From: Rikenellaceae bacterium
GTDB lineage: Bacteria > Bacteroidota > Bacteroidia > Bacteroidales > Rikenellaceae
NCBI GenBank assembly: GCA_020859745.1
Contig: JAJBVQ010000077.1
Coordinates: 1-11,167, forward strand
DNA: 11,167 bases
Reading direction: 5' to 3'
The translations under genes were made by a program, and so were the position numbers. This document shows, one piece after another, positions 1-6,897 of the stretch. Below the pieces are notes generated by a model, which saw only the letters and a program-made list of their open reading frames with translations, had not been told where the DNA came from and did not search any database. How positions within the stretch are numbered: the first letter of the stretch is position 1; every line of letters begins with the position of its first letter.

Positions 1-425
1 ATCTGGGCCGGGGCGAGCACGGGATCGGCTTTCCCGTGCCGCGCCTGGCCGGGCGACGATGACCACACGACGGGGAACCCGCCCAAGGTATGTGTCCCCT
101 CGTCGAAACTGGTCAGGCGGTAGGTGACGCGCACCTGGAGCCGCCGCCCGTTCTGGCCGAGGGTGTCCACGCGGTCGATGCCGAGCACTTCGATCTGGGG
201 GGTGAGCCGGTTTTTCTCGAACTGGGGCAGCTGGATCTCCTGGGCGACGTCTTTGTCGATGTCGAGGTGCAGGTAGAACTGGTCGCCGATCATGATGGTG
301 TCGGGCGTGAAGCGGGTGTGCACTTCGGGCGGCCGCGGGGCGCCCTGCCCGTAAGCGGCGGCGGACAGGCCGAAGCTGAGGGCGCCGGCCAGCAGAAGCA
401 GGTAAAATATCCTGAATCGTCTCAT
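1..425 (-). CDS. BatD-like exported protein, N-terminal part (runs off left edge)
   Basis: The frame is open from an ATG at 425 down to base 1, giving 141 codons with no stop, so this is the N-terminal part of a longer protein. It begins MRRFRIFYLLLLAG and continues as a hydrophobic signal peptide with probable cleavage near AAAYG-QG (about residues 23-27). The mature part reads as a beta-sandwich-like segment (PDTIMIGDQFYLHLDIDKD, then a stretch around LPQFEKNRLTPQIEVLGID), which resembles the BatD-like proteins found after DUF58 genes in Bacteroidetes MoxR/Bat clusters. Its role would be periplasmic or membrane-associated, working with the MoxR ATPase and DUF58 protein encoded upstream; its substrate is not known to me. 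A gap of 234 bp with repeat sequence separates it from the DUF58 gene. Identification leans on context as well as sequence; an unrelated exported protein remains possible. Confidence 0.6.
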   Translation of the reverse strand, partial: MRRFRIFYLLLLAGALSFGLSAAAYGQGAPRPPEVHTRFTPDTIMIGDQFYLHLDIDKDVAQEIQLPQFEKNRLTPQIEVLGIDRVDTLGQNGRRLQVRVTYRLTSFDEGTHTLGGFPVVWSSSPGQARHGKADPVLAPAQ

Positions 426-499
426 TCGTTCGCTGAGATGCTAAATGTTTTTATGTATCGGGGGCAAGACCTGTGTCTGCCTCTTTTTTTCCTTTTATC

Positions 500-610
500 C
501 CCGCGGCAGCGGTTCGGACACGGGGTGATGGCTGTACCTACCCTGAGTTTCCGCGCCAGCGGTGTCCCGCGCCTCCCCCCGCGCGGGACAAGCCCGCACA
601 GGCGCTGGCC
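500..610 (-). repeat. Intergenic structured repeat, copy 1 (C-run-loop hairpin)
   Basis: The gap between the DUF58 gene and the BatD-like gene holds a GC-rich repeat. A perfect 9-bp hairpin GTCCCGCGC/GCGCGGGAC lies at 564-572 and 581-589 around a C-rich loop. Bases 545-605 closely match 10751-10812, including TTTCCGCG(C/T)CAGCGGTG, the hairpin and CGGGACAAG. In the orientation used for the family, the motif CACCGCTGGCGCGG reads on the minus strand. No gene is visible in the gap. Confidence 0.6.
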
Positions 611-659
611 TCCGAAAAAAGCGGGTCACCGAATATGGGGGTCGATCCATTTCTTCGGA

Positions 660-1562
660 TTATCGCATCTTAAAAAGCCGCAGCAGGGCGGCCACATAAT
701 CCTCCCCGGTGGCGACATTGACGCTGTCGATGCGGCACTTGGTCAGGGCGTGCGCTATGGCGGCGGAAGCGGTTTCCCAGTACCGGGCATAGCTGTCCCT
801 GGTCTTAGCCGAGGCGCTGTCTACCCACACTTTCCGCCCGGTCTCCGCGTCCTGCACTTCGATGATGCCCACGTCGGGCAGGGCGGTCTCCCGCACGTCG
901 TATATCCGCAGCCCCACCACGTCGTGCCGCGACGAGGCGATCTTCAAACCTTCCTCGAAGTTCACCGCCATAGTCTGGTCGGAAGCATCCTGGGAAAGGT
1001 CCATAAAGTCGGTGAGCAGGAAAGCGGTACACCGCTTTTTCATCACGTTGGTGAAGAACCGCAATGCCCCGTTAATATCTGTCCCTTTGCCTTCGGGCAC
1101 GAAATCGACGAGGTCGCTGATAATGCGCAGCACGTGTTGGCGCCCTTTTTTCGGGGGCACGTATTTCTCGATCCGGTCGGAGAAGAAGATACAGCCGATC
1201 TTGTCGTTGTTCTGCGCGGCGGAAAAGGCCAGCACGGCAGCGATCTCGGTAATAAGGTTTTTCTTGAGCTGACCCTGCGTCCCGAACATTCGCGAGGCGC
1301 TGACGTCGACCAGGAGCATCATGGTCAGCTCGCGCTCTTCTTCGTATACCTTGATGTAGGGCTTGCGGTTCCGGGCGGTGACGTTCCAGTCGATGTCGCG
1401 GATGTCGTCGCCGATGCGGTAGTCGCGCACTTCGCTGAAGGCCATGCCGCGCCCTTTGAAGGCCGAGTGGTATTTCCCGGCGAAGATGTCGTTGGAGAGG
1501 CCGCGGGTCTTGATCTCGATCTTCCGGACTTTCTTCAGTATGTCTTCTTCGTTCTCTTTCAT
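660..1562 (-). CDS. DUF58 domain protein of the MoxR/Bat cluster
   Basis: A 300-residue DUF58 protein of ordinary length. The family signature is clear: SAFKGRGMAFSEVRDYRIGD followed by DIRDIDWNVTARNRKPYIKV (about residues 33-72) and EEER. A von Willebrand A-like fold follows, with a DVSAS motif at 86-90 that resembles a metal-binding DxSxS site, and LLTDFMD at 182-188. There is no signal peptide or membrane segment, so the protein is probably cytoplasmic or peripheral. In this family DUF58 proteins are encoded next to MoxR AAA+ ATPases and are thought to act with them in assembling or regulating envelope or metal-dependent complexes; the target here is unknown. The ATG at 1562 gives the conserved MKENEEDILKKVRKIEIKTRG start. 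Unusually, 326 bp of repeat-rich sequence separates it from the moxR-type gene, and 234 bp from the next gene. Confidence 0.94.
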   Translation of the reverse strand: MKENEEDILKKVRKIEIKTRGLSNDIFAGKYHSAFKGRGMAFSEVRDYRIGDDIRDIDWNVTARNRKPYIKVYEEERELTMMLLVDVSASRMFGTQGQLKKNLITEIAAVLAFSAAQNNDKIGCIFFSDRIEKYVPPKKGRQHVLRIISDLVDFVPEGKGTDINGALRFFTNVMKKRCTAFLLTDFMDLSQDASDQTMAVNFEEGLKIASSRHDVVGLRIYDVRETALPDVGIIEVQDAETGRKVWVDSASAKTRDSYARYWETASAAIAHALTKCRIDSVNVATGEDYVAALLRLFKMR

Positions 1563-1589
1563 GGTTTACGGTCAATGTACGCGCAGGCA

Positions 1590-1808
1590 TGGCCTGTCTT
1601 GCTGGCTGTAACTACCCTCTGTTCGGGCCGCCGGTGCCGCGGGCACTCCGGCAGGGCTGTAACTGCCCGATTCGGCCCTGCGCCCACCCCCCGAGCGGCT
1701 TCGCCGCTGGGCGCAGGGACCGGCGTTCCTTTCCGGAACGCGCTATTCGCTCTGTCGGGTTTGAGTCGCGCCCTCCGAGCTTAGCGCCGAAGGCGATCGG
1801 GCGCTGTT
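1590..1808 (+). repeat. Intergenic structured repeat, copy 2 (MoxR-DUF58 gap)
   Basis: The repeat fills most of the 326-bp gap between the MoxR and DUF58 genes. From left to right it holds GGCTGTAACTACCC (from about 1602) and a second, similar GGCTGTAACTGCCC (from about 1655); a nested hairpin with outer stem CCCTGCGCCC/GGGCGCAGGG (1676-1685, 1709-1718) and inner stem AGCGGC-ttc-GCCGCT (1694-1708); a GCGTTCC/GGAACGC hairpin (1723-1729, 1735-1741) followed by GCTATTCGCTCTGTCGGG; and another nested hairpin with outer GCGCCC/GGGCGC and inner CGCC-gaa-GGCG (about 1768-1808). The same modules recur near 5040, 6280, 6370, 6650, 6765 and, inverted, at 10130-10230. No gene is visible here. Confidence 0.7.
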
Positions 1809-1888
1809 CACCGCCGGCGGGGGCGTATTACCCGCAATCCCGGCACAGACGCAAAATCCAAAATGCACGGTAAGCCGCCGATCCGAGC

Positions 1889-2887
1889 CTACGGCACCTC
1901 GACGGTGTTCAATATCTCGGTGATAATATCCTCGGAGGTGACATTCTCGGCTTCAGCCTCGTAGGTCAGCCCGATACGGTGGCGCATCACGTCCGGGCAC
2001 ACGGCCCGCACATCTTCAGGAATAACGTAACCCCGCCGCTTGATAAAGGCGTATGCCTTGGCAGCCTTGGCCAGCGCGATCGACGCACGCGGCGAGCACC
2101 CGTACCCGATCATCATGGCCAGGCGGTCGAGGCCGTAGCTCTCCGGCTCGCGGGTGGCGAAGACGATATCGACGATATAGCGTTCGATCTTCTCGTCCAT
2201 ATAGACCTCGGCGACCACTTCACGCGCCTTGAGGATGGCCTCGGTGGTCACGACGGGTTTTGCTTTCGGGAAAGCGGCGCCGAGCATGTTCTGCCGGATA
2301 ATCAGGCGTTCCTCGTCTTTCTTGGGGTACCCGATCTTGACTTTGAGCATGAAACGGTCTACCTGGGCCTCAGGCAGCGGATAGGTACCTTCTTGTTCCA
2401 GCGGGTTCTGGGTGGCCATCACCAGGAACGGCCGCGGCAGCGGGTAGGTGGTGTCGCCGATGGTCACCTGGTGCTCCTGCATGGCTTCCAGCAGGGCGGA
2501 CTGCACTTTGGCGGGCGAGCGGTTGATCTCGTCGGCCAGCACGAAGTTGGCGAAAACGGGCCCGAGCTTAACGGTGAACTCTTCGTTCTTCTGGCTGTAG
2601 ATCAGGGTGCCGGTCAGGTCGGCGGGCAACAGGTCGGGGGTGAACTGGATACGGCTGAACCGGGCGTCCACGGCGTCGGCCAGGGTATTGATGGCCAGCG
2701 TCTTGGCCAGGCCCGGCACGCCTTCGAGCAGGATGTGCCCGTCGGAGAGCAGCCCGATCAGCAGGCTTTCGACGAGGTGTTTCTGGCCGACAATGACTTT
2801 CCCCATTTCGAGGGTCAGCAGGTCGACGAAGGCGCTCTGCTGTTCGATCCGCGCGTTGAGCTCCTGGATGTTTACGACTTCGCTCAT
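1889..2887 (-). CDS. MoxR-family AAA+ ATPase
   Basis: A 332-residue MoxR-family ATPase, full length. The Walker A motif is GVPGLAKT (56-63), the form typical of MoxR proteins. Walker B is FVLADE (115-120) followed by INRSPAKVQSALLEAMQE. Sensor 1 lies in MATQNPLEQEGTYPLPEAQVDRF (157-179), and sensor 2 in GCSPRAS (263-269, Arg267). It lacks signals for export and should be a cytoplasmic oligomeric ATPase. MoxR proteins act as chaperone-like remodelers of VWA-domain partners, often for metal insertion or envelope-stress functions; in Bacteroides the linked bat genes have been connected with aerotolerance. The partners here would be the DUF58 and BatD-like proteins encoded next. Transcription probably starts from the TAnnTTTG element at 2996-3003, giving a leader of about 100 nt with a palindrome. 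Substrate in this organism is unknown. Confidence 0.96.
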   Translation of the reverse strand: MSEVVNIQELNARIEQQSAFVDLLTLEMGKVIVGQKHLVESLLIGLLSDGHILLEGVPGLAKTLAINTLADAVDARFSRIQFTPDLLPADLTGTLIYSQKNEEFTVKLGPVFANFVLADEINRSPAKVQSALLEAMQEHQVTIGDTTYPLPRPFLVMATQNPLEQEGTYPLPEAQVDRFMLKVKIGYPKKDEERLIIRQNMLGAAFPKAKPVVTTEAILKAREVVAEVYMDEKIERYIVDIVFATREPESYGLDRLAMMIGYGCSPRASIALAKAAKAYAFIKRRGYVIPEDVRAVCPDVMRHRIGLTYEAEAENVTSEDIITEILNTVEVP

Positions 2888-2934
2888 ATCTCTTGAGTTG
2901 GTTGCTTGGTTGGTGTTACTGTTCCGGGGCCGCT

Positions 2935-2960
2935 TTTAAAGTAGCTCCGACTACTTTAAA
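2935..2960. promoter_or_regulatory. Perfect 10-bp palindrome in the MoxR-gene leader
   Basis: TTTAAAGTAG (2935-2944) and CTACTTTAAA (2951-2960) form a perfect inverted repeat around CTCCGA, about 48 bp upstream of the MoxR start and downstream of the candidate promoter. It is AT-rich in an otherwise GC-rich region and unlike the intergenic repeat family. It could be an operator for a dimeric regulator or an RNA hairpin in the leader. On the minus strand no T-run follows the stem, so it does not look like a simple attenuator in that direction. On the plus strand GGGGCTTTTTATTT follows about 10 bases later. Confidence 0.5.
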
Positions 2961-2995
2961 CGGGCGGCGGGGCTTTTTATTTCGCCTCCGGCTAA

Positions 2996-3003
2996 CAAAG
3001 TTA
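2996..3003 (-). promoter_or_regulatory. Candidate Bacteroidota -7 promoter element for the MoxR cluster
   Basis: TAACTTTG on the minus strand matches the Bacteroidota -7 consensus TAnnTTTG exactly and lies about 110 bp upstream of the MoxR ATG. No good -33 TTTG element is visible at the usual distance, so the assignment rests on the -7 box and position. Confidence 0.5.
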
Positions 3004-3050
3004 ACAGATTTTTCGACTCGGTGCGGGATTTTTTAAGGCTTCGCGGGGGC

Positions 3051-3098
3051 TGCGGGCATAATAAACGGGGCGGGGATGGAAAATCCACCCCCGCCCCG
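3051..3098 (-). terminator. Strong intrinsic terminator, minus strand
   Basis: A 15-position stem pairs 3066-3080 with 3084-3098 around an AAA loop, with one A/C mismatch; ten of the base pairs are consecutive GC pairs (CGGGGCGGGG). Read on the minus strand the stem is followed by TTTATTATG. It would stop transcripts coming from the TlpA-like gene at 3501, about 400 bp upstream, after they have crossed the repeat region, and so insulates the MoxR cluster. Confidence 0.7.
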
Positions 3099-3136
3099 CG
3101 GGTCTGTATCGGTTTCGGGGGCCGTAGGTCCGCCTT

Positions 3137-3420
3137 GCGCTTTATTTAGCGGCGCAGCGACCGTGGACACCGCTGTTGGAACCCGGCTATTCACTCTGCC
3201 TGATTCGGGCCGCCCACGCCCCCCACGGGGCGCGACGCCGCTAACGCGGGAACGCAACTCTATTCGTTCCCTTGTTCCAGGCCAAACCCATTCGCTCTGT
3301 CGGGTTCGGCTTTGCGCACCGCACCCGGGCAGTCCCATTGGGACTCTTGTGAGGGTTGGCGCAGCTCTAAGCAGCGGCCCGGCCCGAAAGCCCGGTCGCT
3401 GACGCGGGAATTCGGCTGCT
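3137..3420 (+). repeat. Intergenic structured repeat, copy 3
   Basis: The gap after the first TlpA-like gene holds several family modules on the plus strand. GCAGCGACCG(T/A)GGACACCGCTG near 3150-3175 is matched, inverted, near 10580-10610. Bases 3204-3303 align with 6801-6897, including GCCCACGCCCCCCACGGGGC, ACGCCGCTAACGCGGGAA and a CCATTCGCTCT-like end. A hairpin GGGAACG/CGTTCCC spans about 3248-3270. A short hairpin AGTCCC-att-GGGACT (3331-3345) is followed by CTTGTGAGGGTTGGC, the tail type seen at 4701 and, inverted, at 10644. GGTCGCTGACGCGGGAA lies near 3395. No gene is visible here. Confidence 0.65.
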
Positions 3421-3500
3421 CGCCCAAAACCCGATTTTCACGGAACGGCAAGCCGTCGGAAAAAATCCACCGCGGACAGAAGCCCACGCGGAAAAACCGC

Positions 3501-4541
3501 CTATTCCCCGGCGGCAGCGGCTTCGCCGTACACTTCGCCGAGCTTAGCCGTCAGGGCGTCGCCGCGCAGGTTACGCGCCACGATGGTGCCGTCCGGCCCG
3601 ATCAGCACGTTCGACGGGATGGAACGCACGCCATATGCGGCAGCCGGAACGCAATCCCAGAATTTGAGGTCGCTGACATTGGTCCACGCCAAACCGTCTT
3701 TCTCGATGGCCTTGATCCACCGGTCGCGACCGTCGGGACGGTCGAGCGACACGCCGAAGACAGTGAAGCCTTTGTCTTTGTACTGGTTGTAGGCAGCTAC
3801 GACGTGGGGGTTCTCGGCCCGGCAGGGGCCGCACCACGACGCCCAGAAGTCGAGCAGCACGTAGTTGCCCTGTCCGGCGACGGATGACAGGGAGACGGGG
3901 GTCCCGGTGGTGTCAGGCAGGGTGAAGTCGGTGAATTTATGGCCGGGGCTGGTCGCTTCCAGGCGATTGGCCATATCTTCGACGAGCTGGAGGTAAACGG
4001 AGCCGCGCAAGGTGCTGTCGAAGCCGGCGGCGTATTCGCGCATCTCGGGGTACTCCATGCCTGGGGTCACGCGGCGGAAGAACACATAGGCTGCGGCGGC
4101 GCTCCGGGGGTTGTTTTTAACGAAATCGCGCCCGTACACAGTGACTTGCGCATAACTGCGCAGGCTGTCGACGGCGTCGAGGTAACTTTGGTAGAGATCC
4201 TGCTCGGCGGATCCTGTCACCTGCACGCTGTCGGGCTGGCTCAGGGAACCGGTCACGGCGATGGGACTGTTCTCCAGGAAGAACTGGGTGACGGCTTTGG
4301 AGGCGCTGTCGCCGACGGTGAGCTGGGCGAGCATCGGCAGGGCGATCTCACCGCTGAAGGCGGCCTGCCCGTCCCGGACGGTGGCGGAGTCGAGAACGCG
4401 GGGCAGTTTGCCCTGGAGGACGGAGAGGTACACTGTCTGTCCGTCTTTGAGGCCGTCGAGGCTGGCTTTCACTTGGTACCCTTTCTTGGCGCAGGCCGCG
4501 AGCATCAGGGCGGCGGCGCCCAACAGGAACATTTTTTTCAT
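3501..4541 (-). CDS. TlpA/ResA-like thiol-disulfide lipoprotein with DUF4369-like N-terminus (CGPC site)
   Basis: A 346-residue lipoprotein. Residues 1-17 form a lipoprotein signal peptide ending in LAAC, with Cys17 as the acylated residue. Residues about 20-195 look like the DUF4369 beta-rich and helical N-terminal region (YQVKASLDGLKDGQTVYLS, FSGEIALP, ITVTG-like VTGSLSQPDSVQVTGSA). A thioredoxin-like AhpC/TSA-type domain follows from about 200, with FTLPDTTG, LLDFWASWCGPC (active site Cys237/Cys240) and the cis-proline loop SIPSNVLIGPDG (Pro309). It should be anchored to a membrane facing the periplasm and reduce or exchange disulfides on exported proteins; the partner cannot be told from sequence. 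The gene stands alone, with more than 600 bp on each side to the nearest gene. A paralogue with a CGWC site lies at 7974-9143. Confidence 0.94.
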   Translation of the reverse strand: MKKMFLLGAAALMLAACAKKGYQVKASLDGLKDGQTVYLSVLQGKLPRVLDSATVRDGQAAFSGEIALPMLAQLTVGDSASKAVTQFFLENSPIAVTGSLSQPDSVQVTGSAEQDLYQSYLDAVDSLRSYAQVTVYGRDFVKNNPRSAAAAYVFFRRVTPGMEYPEMREYAAGFDSTLRGSVYLQLVEDMANRLEATSPGHKFTDFTLPDTTGTPVSLSSVAGQGNYVLLDFWASWCGPCRAENPHVVAAYNQYKDKGFTVFGVSLDRPDGRDRWIKAIEKDGLAWTNVSDLKFWDCVPAAAYGVRSIPSNVLIGPDGTIVARNLRGDALTAKLGEVYGEAAAAGE

Positions 4542-4683
4542 GGCTATGGTCGGTTATTGTGTTTTGGTTTATGTTCATTTATAAAGCCGGACCTGAAGTC
4601 CTGTGCTTTTCCGGATCCTTATTCGGACGCCCCCCTGCAGGACGAAGAGCTGTGTGCTTTTTCGTTTTCGGGCGCCTGCGGGG

Positions 4684-5080
4684 CACGGCCCCGTTGGGGC
4701 TTTTGTTAGGGTTTGCATTGCCCCAAGGGAGCGGGCCTCCGCCGGGAAAGTTGCGGCCCGAAAAACATATCGCTGACCTGCCCGCTGGTACGGGAACGTT
4801 TCTTGCTCACCTACGATCGCAAGATCGTGCGGGTTGCATGTCCGGAGGCGTCGGCTTTGCAGGAACGGTTTCTTTCGGCCGGAGCCAGCGTGGACTGCTT
4901 GCAGGCCTACGCCCGGGGTGGCTCCGGCCTGACCGCTGCCGCGCAGGCGTTGCCTGCTTTATCGGCTGTAACTACCCGTTTCGGGCGCCCCTCTCCCCAT
5001 GAATCCTTAAAAACACCAGCAAAAGACCCAACGGGTCCGTCCGGCGTTCCTAACGGAACGCGCTGCTTGCTCTTTCGAGA
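4684..5080 (+). repeat. Intergenic structured repeat, copy 4
   Basis: The 627-bp gap between ruvC and the TlpA-like gene contains no gene. Modules seen: GCCCC-gtt-GGGGC (4688-4700) followed by TTTTGTTAGGGTTTGCAT; a perfect 11-bp stem GGCCGGAGCCA/TGGCTCCGGCC (4877-4887, 4919-4929) closing a 31-nt loop; CGGCTGTAACTACCC near 4965; on the minus strand GACCC-gtt-GGGTC followed by TTTTGCTGGTGTTTTTAAGG (5037 down to 5005); and GCGTTCC/GGAACGC (5044-5050, 5055-5061) followed by GCTGCTTGCTCTTTCG. Bases 4931-5077 align along their length with the minus strand of 10200-10346 at roughly 80% identity by hand alignment. Confidence 0.7.
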
Positions 5081-5168
5081 GCCGGAAACGGTCTGGGCCG
5101 GAAGCCTGGGAAGTGCCGCTTGTCAGCCGCGCAGCGGATGGGAATATCTATAGCTCGTAACAAGCCGC

Positions 5169-5810
5169 TCACTTGACCTTGTCGGGGTTGCTGCCGACGA
5201 AGGCGGCCCAGCTGCCGGCCCCGCCGCTCACGCCTCCTTCGCCGCGCCGCTCCCCGGCGGCAGTGCCCAGCGGACTGGAGGATATGTAATAGTGGCACAG
5301 GGCTACGGCCAGTCCGTCGGTGGCGTCCAGCTCTTTTGGGGTGGCGCCGATGCCGAGTATCTTCTGCAACAGTGCGGCGACCTGCTCTTTGGATGCACCG
5401 CCCTGGCCGGTAATGGCCTGCTTGATGCGCCGGGGCGAGTATTCGAAGACGGGTATGTCCTGCACCAGGGCGGCGGCCATGGCCACGCCCTGCGCCCGCC
5501 CAAGTTTGAGCATGCTCTGCACATTGTCGCCGTAAAACGGGGCTTCGAGGGCCATCTCGTCGGGTTTGTACTCCTTAACAAGAGCGGAGCCGCGCTCGAA
5601 GCTGTGCCGGAGTTTCTGGTAGCGGTCTTTGTATTTTCCCAATGAGACCACGCCCAACACTTTACAAACCGGTTTCCCGCCGCTGATGTGCAGCACGCCG
5701 AACCCGAGTACGTTGGTGCCGGGGTCGATGCCGATTATGGTCGCCCCTTCCATGGGGTCGGCACTGACGGCGTGTTCTTCGCGCTGGGCGCGGCTGCGGC
5801 GGACGATCAT
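5169..5810 (-). CDS. ruvC: RuvC Holliday junction endonuclease
   Basis: Crossover-junction endodeoxyribonuclease that cuts Holliday junctions symmetrically, normally with the RuvAB branch-migration complex, in recombination and repair. All four acidic catalytic positions are visible: Asp29 in IGIDPGTNVLGFG, Glu89 in ALEAPFYG, and Asp162 and Asp165 in LDATDGLAVALCHYY. The segment NVQSMLKLGRAQGVAMAAAL and the tail SWAAFVGSNPDKVK resemble Bacteroidetes RuvC proteins. At 213 residues it is a little longer than usual. A Gly/Arg-rich stretch at about 182-198 accounts for part of this. The first 19 residues (to DP before MEGATIIGID) may also be extra: an internal ATG at 5753 gives a more typical N-terminus. 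The upstream start is kept because a candidate promoter lies just before it. No ruvA or ruvB is nearby, and repeat-filled gaps lie on both sides. Confidence 0.95.
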   Translation of the reverse strand: MIVRRSRAQREEHAVSADPMEGATIIGIDPGTNVLGFGVLHISGGKPVCKVLGVVSLGKYKDRYQKLRHSFERGSALVKEYKPDEMALEAPFYGDNVQSMLKLGRAQGVAMAAALVQDIPVFEYSPRRIKQAITGQGGASKEQVAALLQKILGIGATPKELDATDGLAVALCHYYISSSPLGTAAGERRGEGGVSGGAGSWAAFVGSNPDKVK

Positions 5811-5842
5811 CGGGTCTTATTTAACGGTTCGTTCAAGGGGCT

Positions 5843-5875
5843 CATAATTACAACCCGGTTTGGTGCCGGCGCCAA
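5843..5875 (-). promoter_or_regulatory. Candidate ruvC promoter
   Basis: On the minus strand TTGG (5875-5872) lies 21 bp upstream of TAATTATG (5850-5843), which differs from the TAnnTTTG element at one position. Transcription would start about 25 nt before the ruvC ATG at 5810. The spacing fits Bacteroidota promoters, but the boxes are imperfect. Confidence 0.35.
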
Positions 5876-6116
5876 TGCTCAGTTGCCGGGTGCGGTCACA
5901 GCCGCACGGCTGGCGCAAATATGCACCTTTTGGCTATTTGCCTTGCCGGGGTCGGTGCCGCTGGCCCCCGGTCGCTTCGCGGCTGGCGTCCGGCACGGGA
6001 ACTTTTTTCAGGCCGGAACCAACAGTGCCGCCGAGGGCACGAACAATGTTCGTATTGTGTCGCGGCCTTCAAGTCGCGCAGCCCGGAGCCTTCAAGTTGG
6101 CGGGAACGACCTGTTA
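5876..6116. other. Gene-free GC-rich stretch upstream of ruvC
   Basis: No convincing gene is seen. The stretch contains imperfect inverted repeats, for instance GTGCGG/CCGCAC at about 5889-5906, GTGCCG/CGGCAC about 30 nt apart near 5956-5997 around an inner GGTCGC-ttc-GCGGCT, and CGAACAATGTTCG near 6040. The nested arrangement resembles the hairpins of the intergenic repeat family, but direct sequence matches to other copies are weak, so it may be an older, degraded copy. Confidence 0.4.
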
Positions 6117-6440
6117 AGGCCGGAGCCAGCGAAGGGAAGCAATTTATTGCGGCCCTCCGCCCGCGGTGGCTGCGGGCCGACCGCTGACGCGGGACGAAAA
6201 TATCCCCCATCGACCCTGCCGTGAGAAACCAGCTATGCGCTCTTTCGTTTTCGGGCGCCCCTGCCCCCCCTCGGAGGTGCCCGGCGTTCCTTGCCGGAAC
6301 GCGATACTCGCTCTCCCGGCCTCGGGCCATCGCCACCGGGCGAGGCCGCAAAGCGGCCTTGGCGGCAGGCCCGGCGACCCTGGCGAGTCGCGCTTTTCGC
6401 TCATCGTCTTACCGCGGCTTCGGGCGCCCCTGACCCTAAA
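6117..6440 (+). repeat. Intergenic structured repeat, copy 5
   Basis: Within the 1.1-kb gap between lpxD and ruvC. Modules in order: GGCCGGAGCCA (6118-6128) with TGGCTGCGGGCC (6167-6178), an imperfect version of the long-loop stem; GACCGCTGACGCGGGA; GCTATGCGCTCTTTCG; a GCGTTCC/GGAACGC hairpin (6284-6290, 6296-6302) followed by ATACTCGCTCTCCCGG; a hairpin with inner AGGCCGC-aaa-GCGGCCT inside an imperfect outer stem (about 6327-6370); and GCGACCC/GAGTCGC (6374-6391, one mismatch) followed by GCTTTTCGCTC. Two full rounds of the short hairpin plus CTATTCGCTCT-type tail therefore stand in tandem. Confidence 0.7.
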
Positions 6441-6450
6441 GGGGACTTTT

Positions 6451-6690
6451 TTCCGCCGCAGCCAGTGAGGACTGCGATAGCAGGCCTTCGCCCGGGGTGG
6501 CTGCGGCCTGACCGCTAACGCGGGAACAGAGCTGCTCCCCTCTCGGGTGCAGGCTGCGCCATTCGCTTTTTCGGGTTTGGCCCTGCGGTGCCTTCGGGCA
6601 CGCCGAAAAGGCTGCAACTACCCTAAAGCGCCTGCGCGCAGGGCCGGCGTTCCTACCCGGTACGCACTACTCGATCTCCTGTTTTCGACG
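6451..6690 (+). repeat. Intergenic structured repeat, copy 6
   Basis: Begins with a perfect 9-bp stem CCGCAGCCA/TGGCTGCGG (6456-6464, 6498-6506) closing a 33-nt loop; compared with the copy at 4877 one base pair has changed on both sides. GACCGCTAACGCGGGAA follows, then GCGCCATTCGCTTTTTCGGG, a GTGCC-ttcg-GGCAC hairpin near 6590, GGCTGCAACTACCC at about 6610, and a GCGTTCC/GGTACGC hairpin (6647-6665, one T/T mismatch) followed by ACTACTCGATCTC. The order matches the MoxR-DUF58 gap copy from GTGCC/GGCAC onward. Confidence 0.7.
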
Positions 6691-6709
6691 TGGAACCTGC
6701 CGGTCGTTT

Positions 6710-6897
6710 TTCGTTTTCGGACTGCCGCCTGGGGGCAAGCGCCGAAGGCGCTGGCGGCAGTCCGGCGACTCTGACGGGTCGCGCTTCTCGCTCACTCGGG
6801 TTCGGCGCGCCCACGCCCCCCCCACGGGGCGGGACGCCGCTAACGCGGGAAACCAAACATGCGTTCCTTGTTTCGAACACAAGCTATTCGCTCTTTT
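6710..6897 (+). repeat. Intergenic structured repeat, copy 7, abutting lpxD
   Basis: The clearest nested hairpin: outer stem GGACTGCCGCC/GGCGGCAGTCC (about 6718-6764) with inner AGCGCC-gaa-GGCGCT. Next comes GCGACTC-tgac-GGGTCGC (6765-6782), then GCTTCTCGCTCACTCGGG, GCCCACGCCCCCCCC with CACGGGGC, ACGCCGCTAACGCGGGAA, and a final GCTATTCGCTCTTTT. Bases 6801-6897 align with 3204-3303. The last copy of the CTATTCGCTCT motif runs directly into the lpxD stop codon at 6896-6898, so the repeat boundary coincides with the gene end. Confidence 0.7.

Noticed and set aside
90..1784. A 564-codon open frame on the plus strand opposite the BatD-like and DUF58 genes
   Set aside because: It is the antisense of two recognisable genes in GC-rich DNA, is rich in Gly/Val/His/Asp as expected for such shadows, and shows no domain.
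1979..2896. Plus-strand open frame of 305 codons opposite the MoxR gene
   Set aside because: Antisense shadow of a clearly conserved AAA+ gene; no recognisable motif.
3280..3320. tRNA-like TCGGGTTCGGGC motifs recalling a T-arm
   Set aside because: No acceptor stem, D-arm or anticodon arm can be formed around them, and they recur as part of the repeat tail.
5896..6617. Several 70-157-codon open frames on both strands in the lpxD-ruvC gap
   Set aside because: They overlap each other, change frame between repeat copies, are rich in Arg/Pro/Gly/Ala, and follow the repeat modules rather than any protein family.
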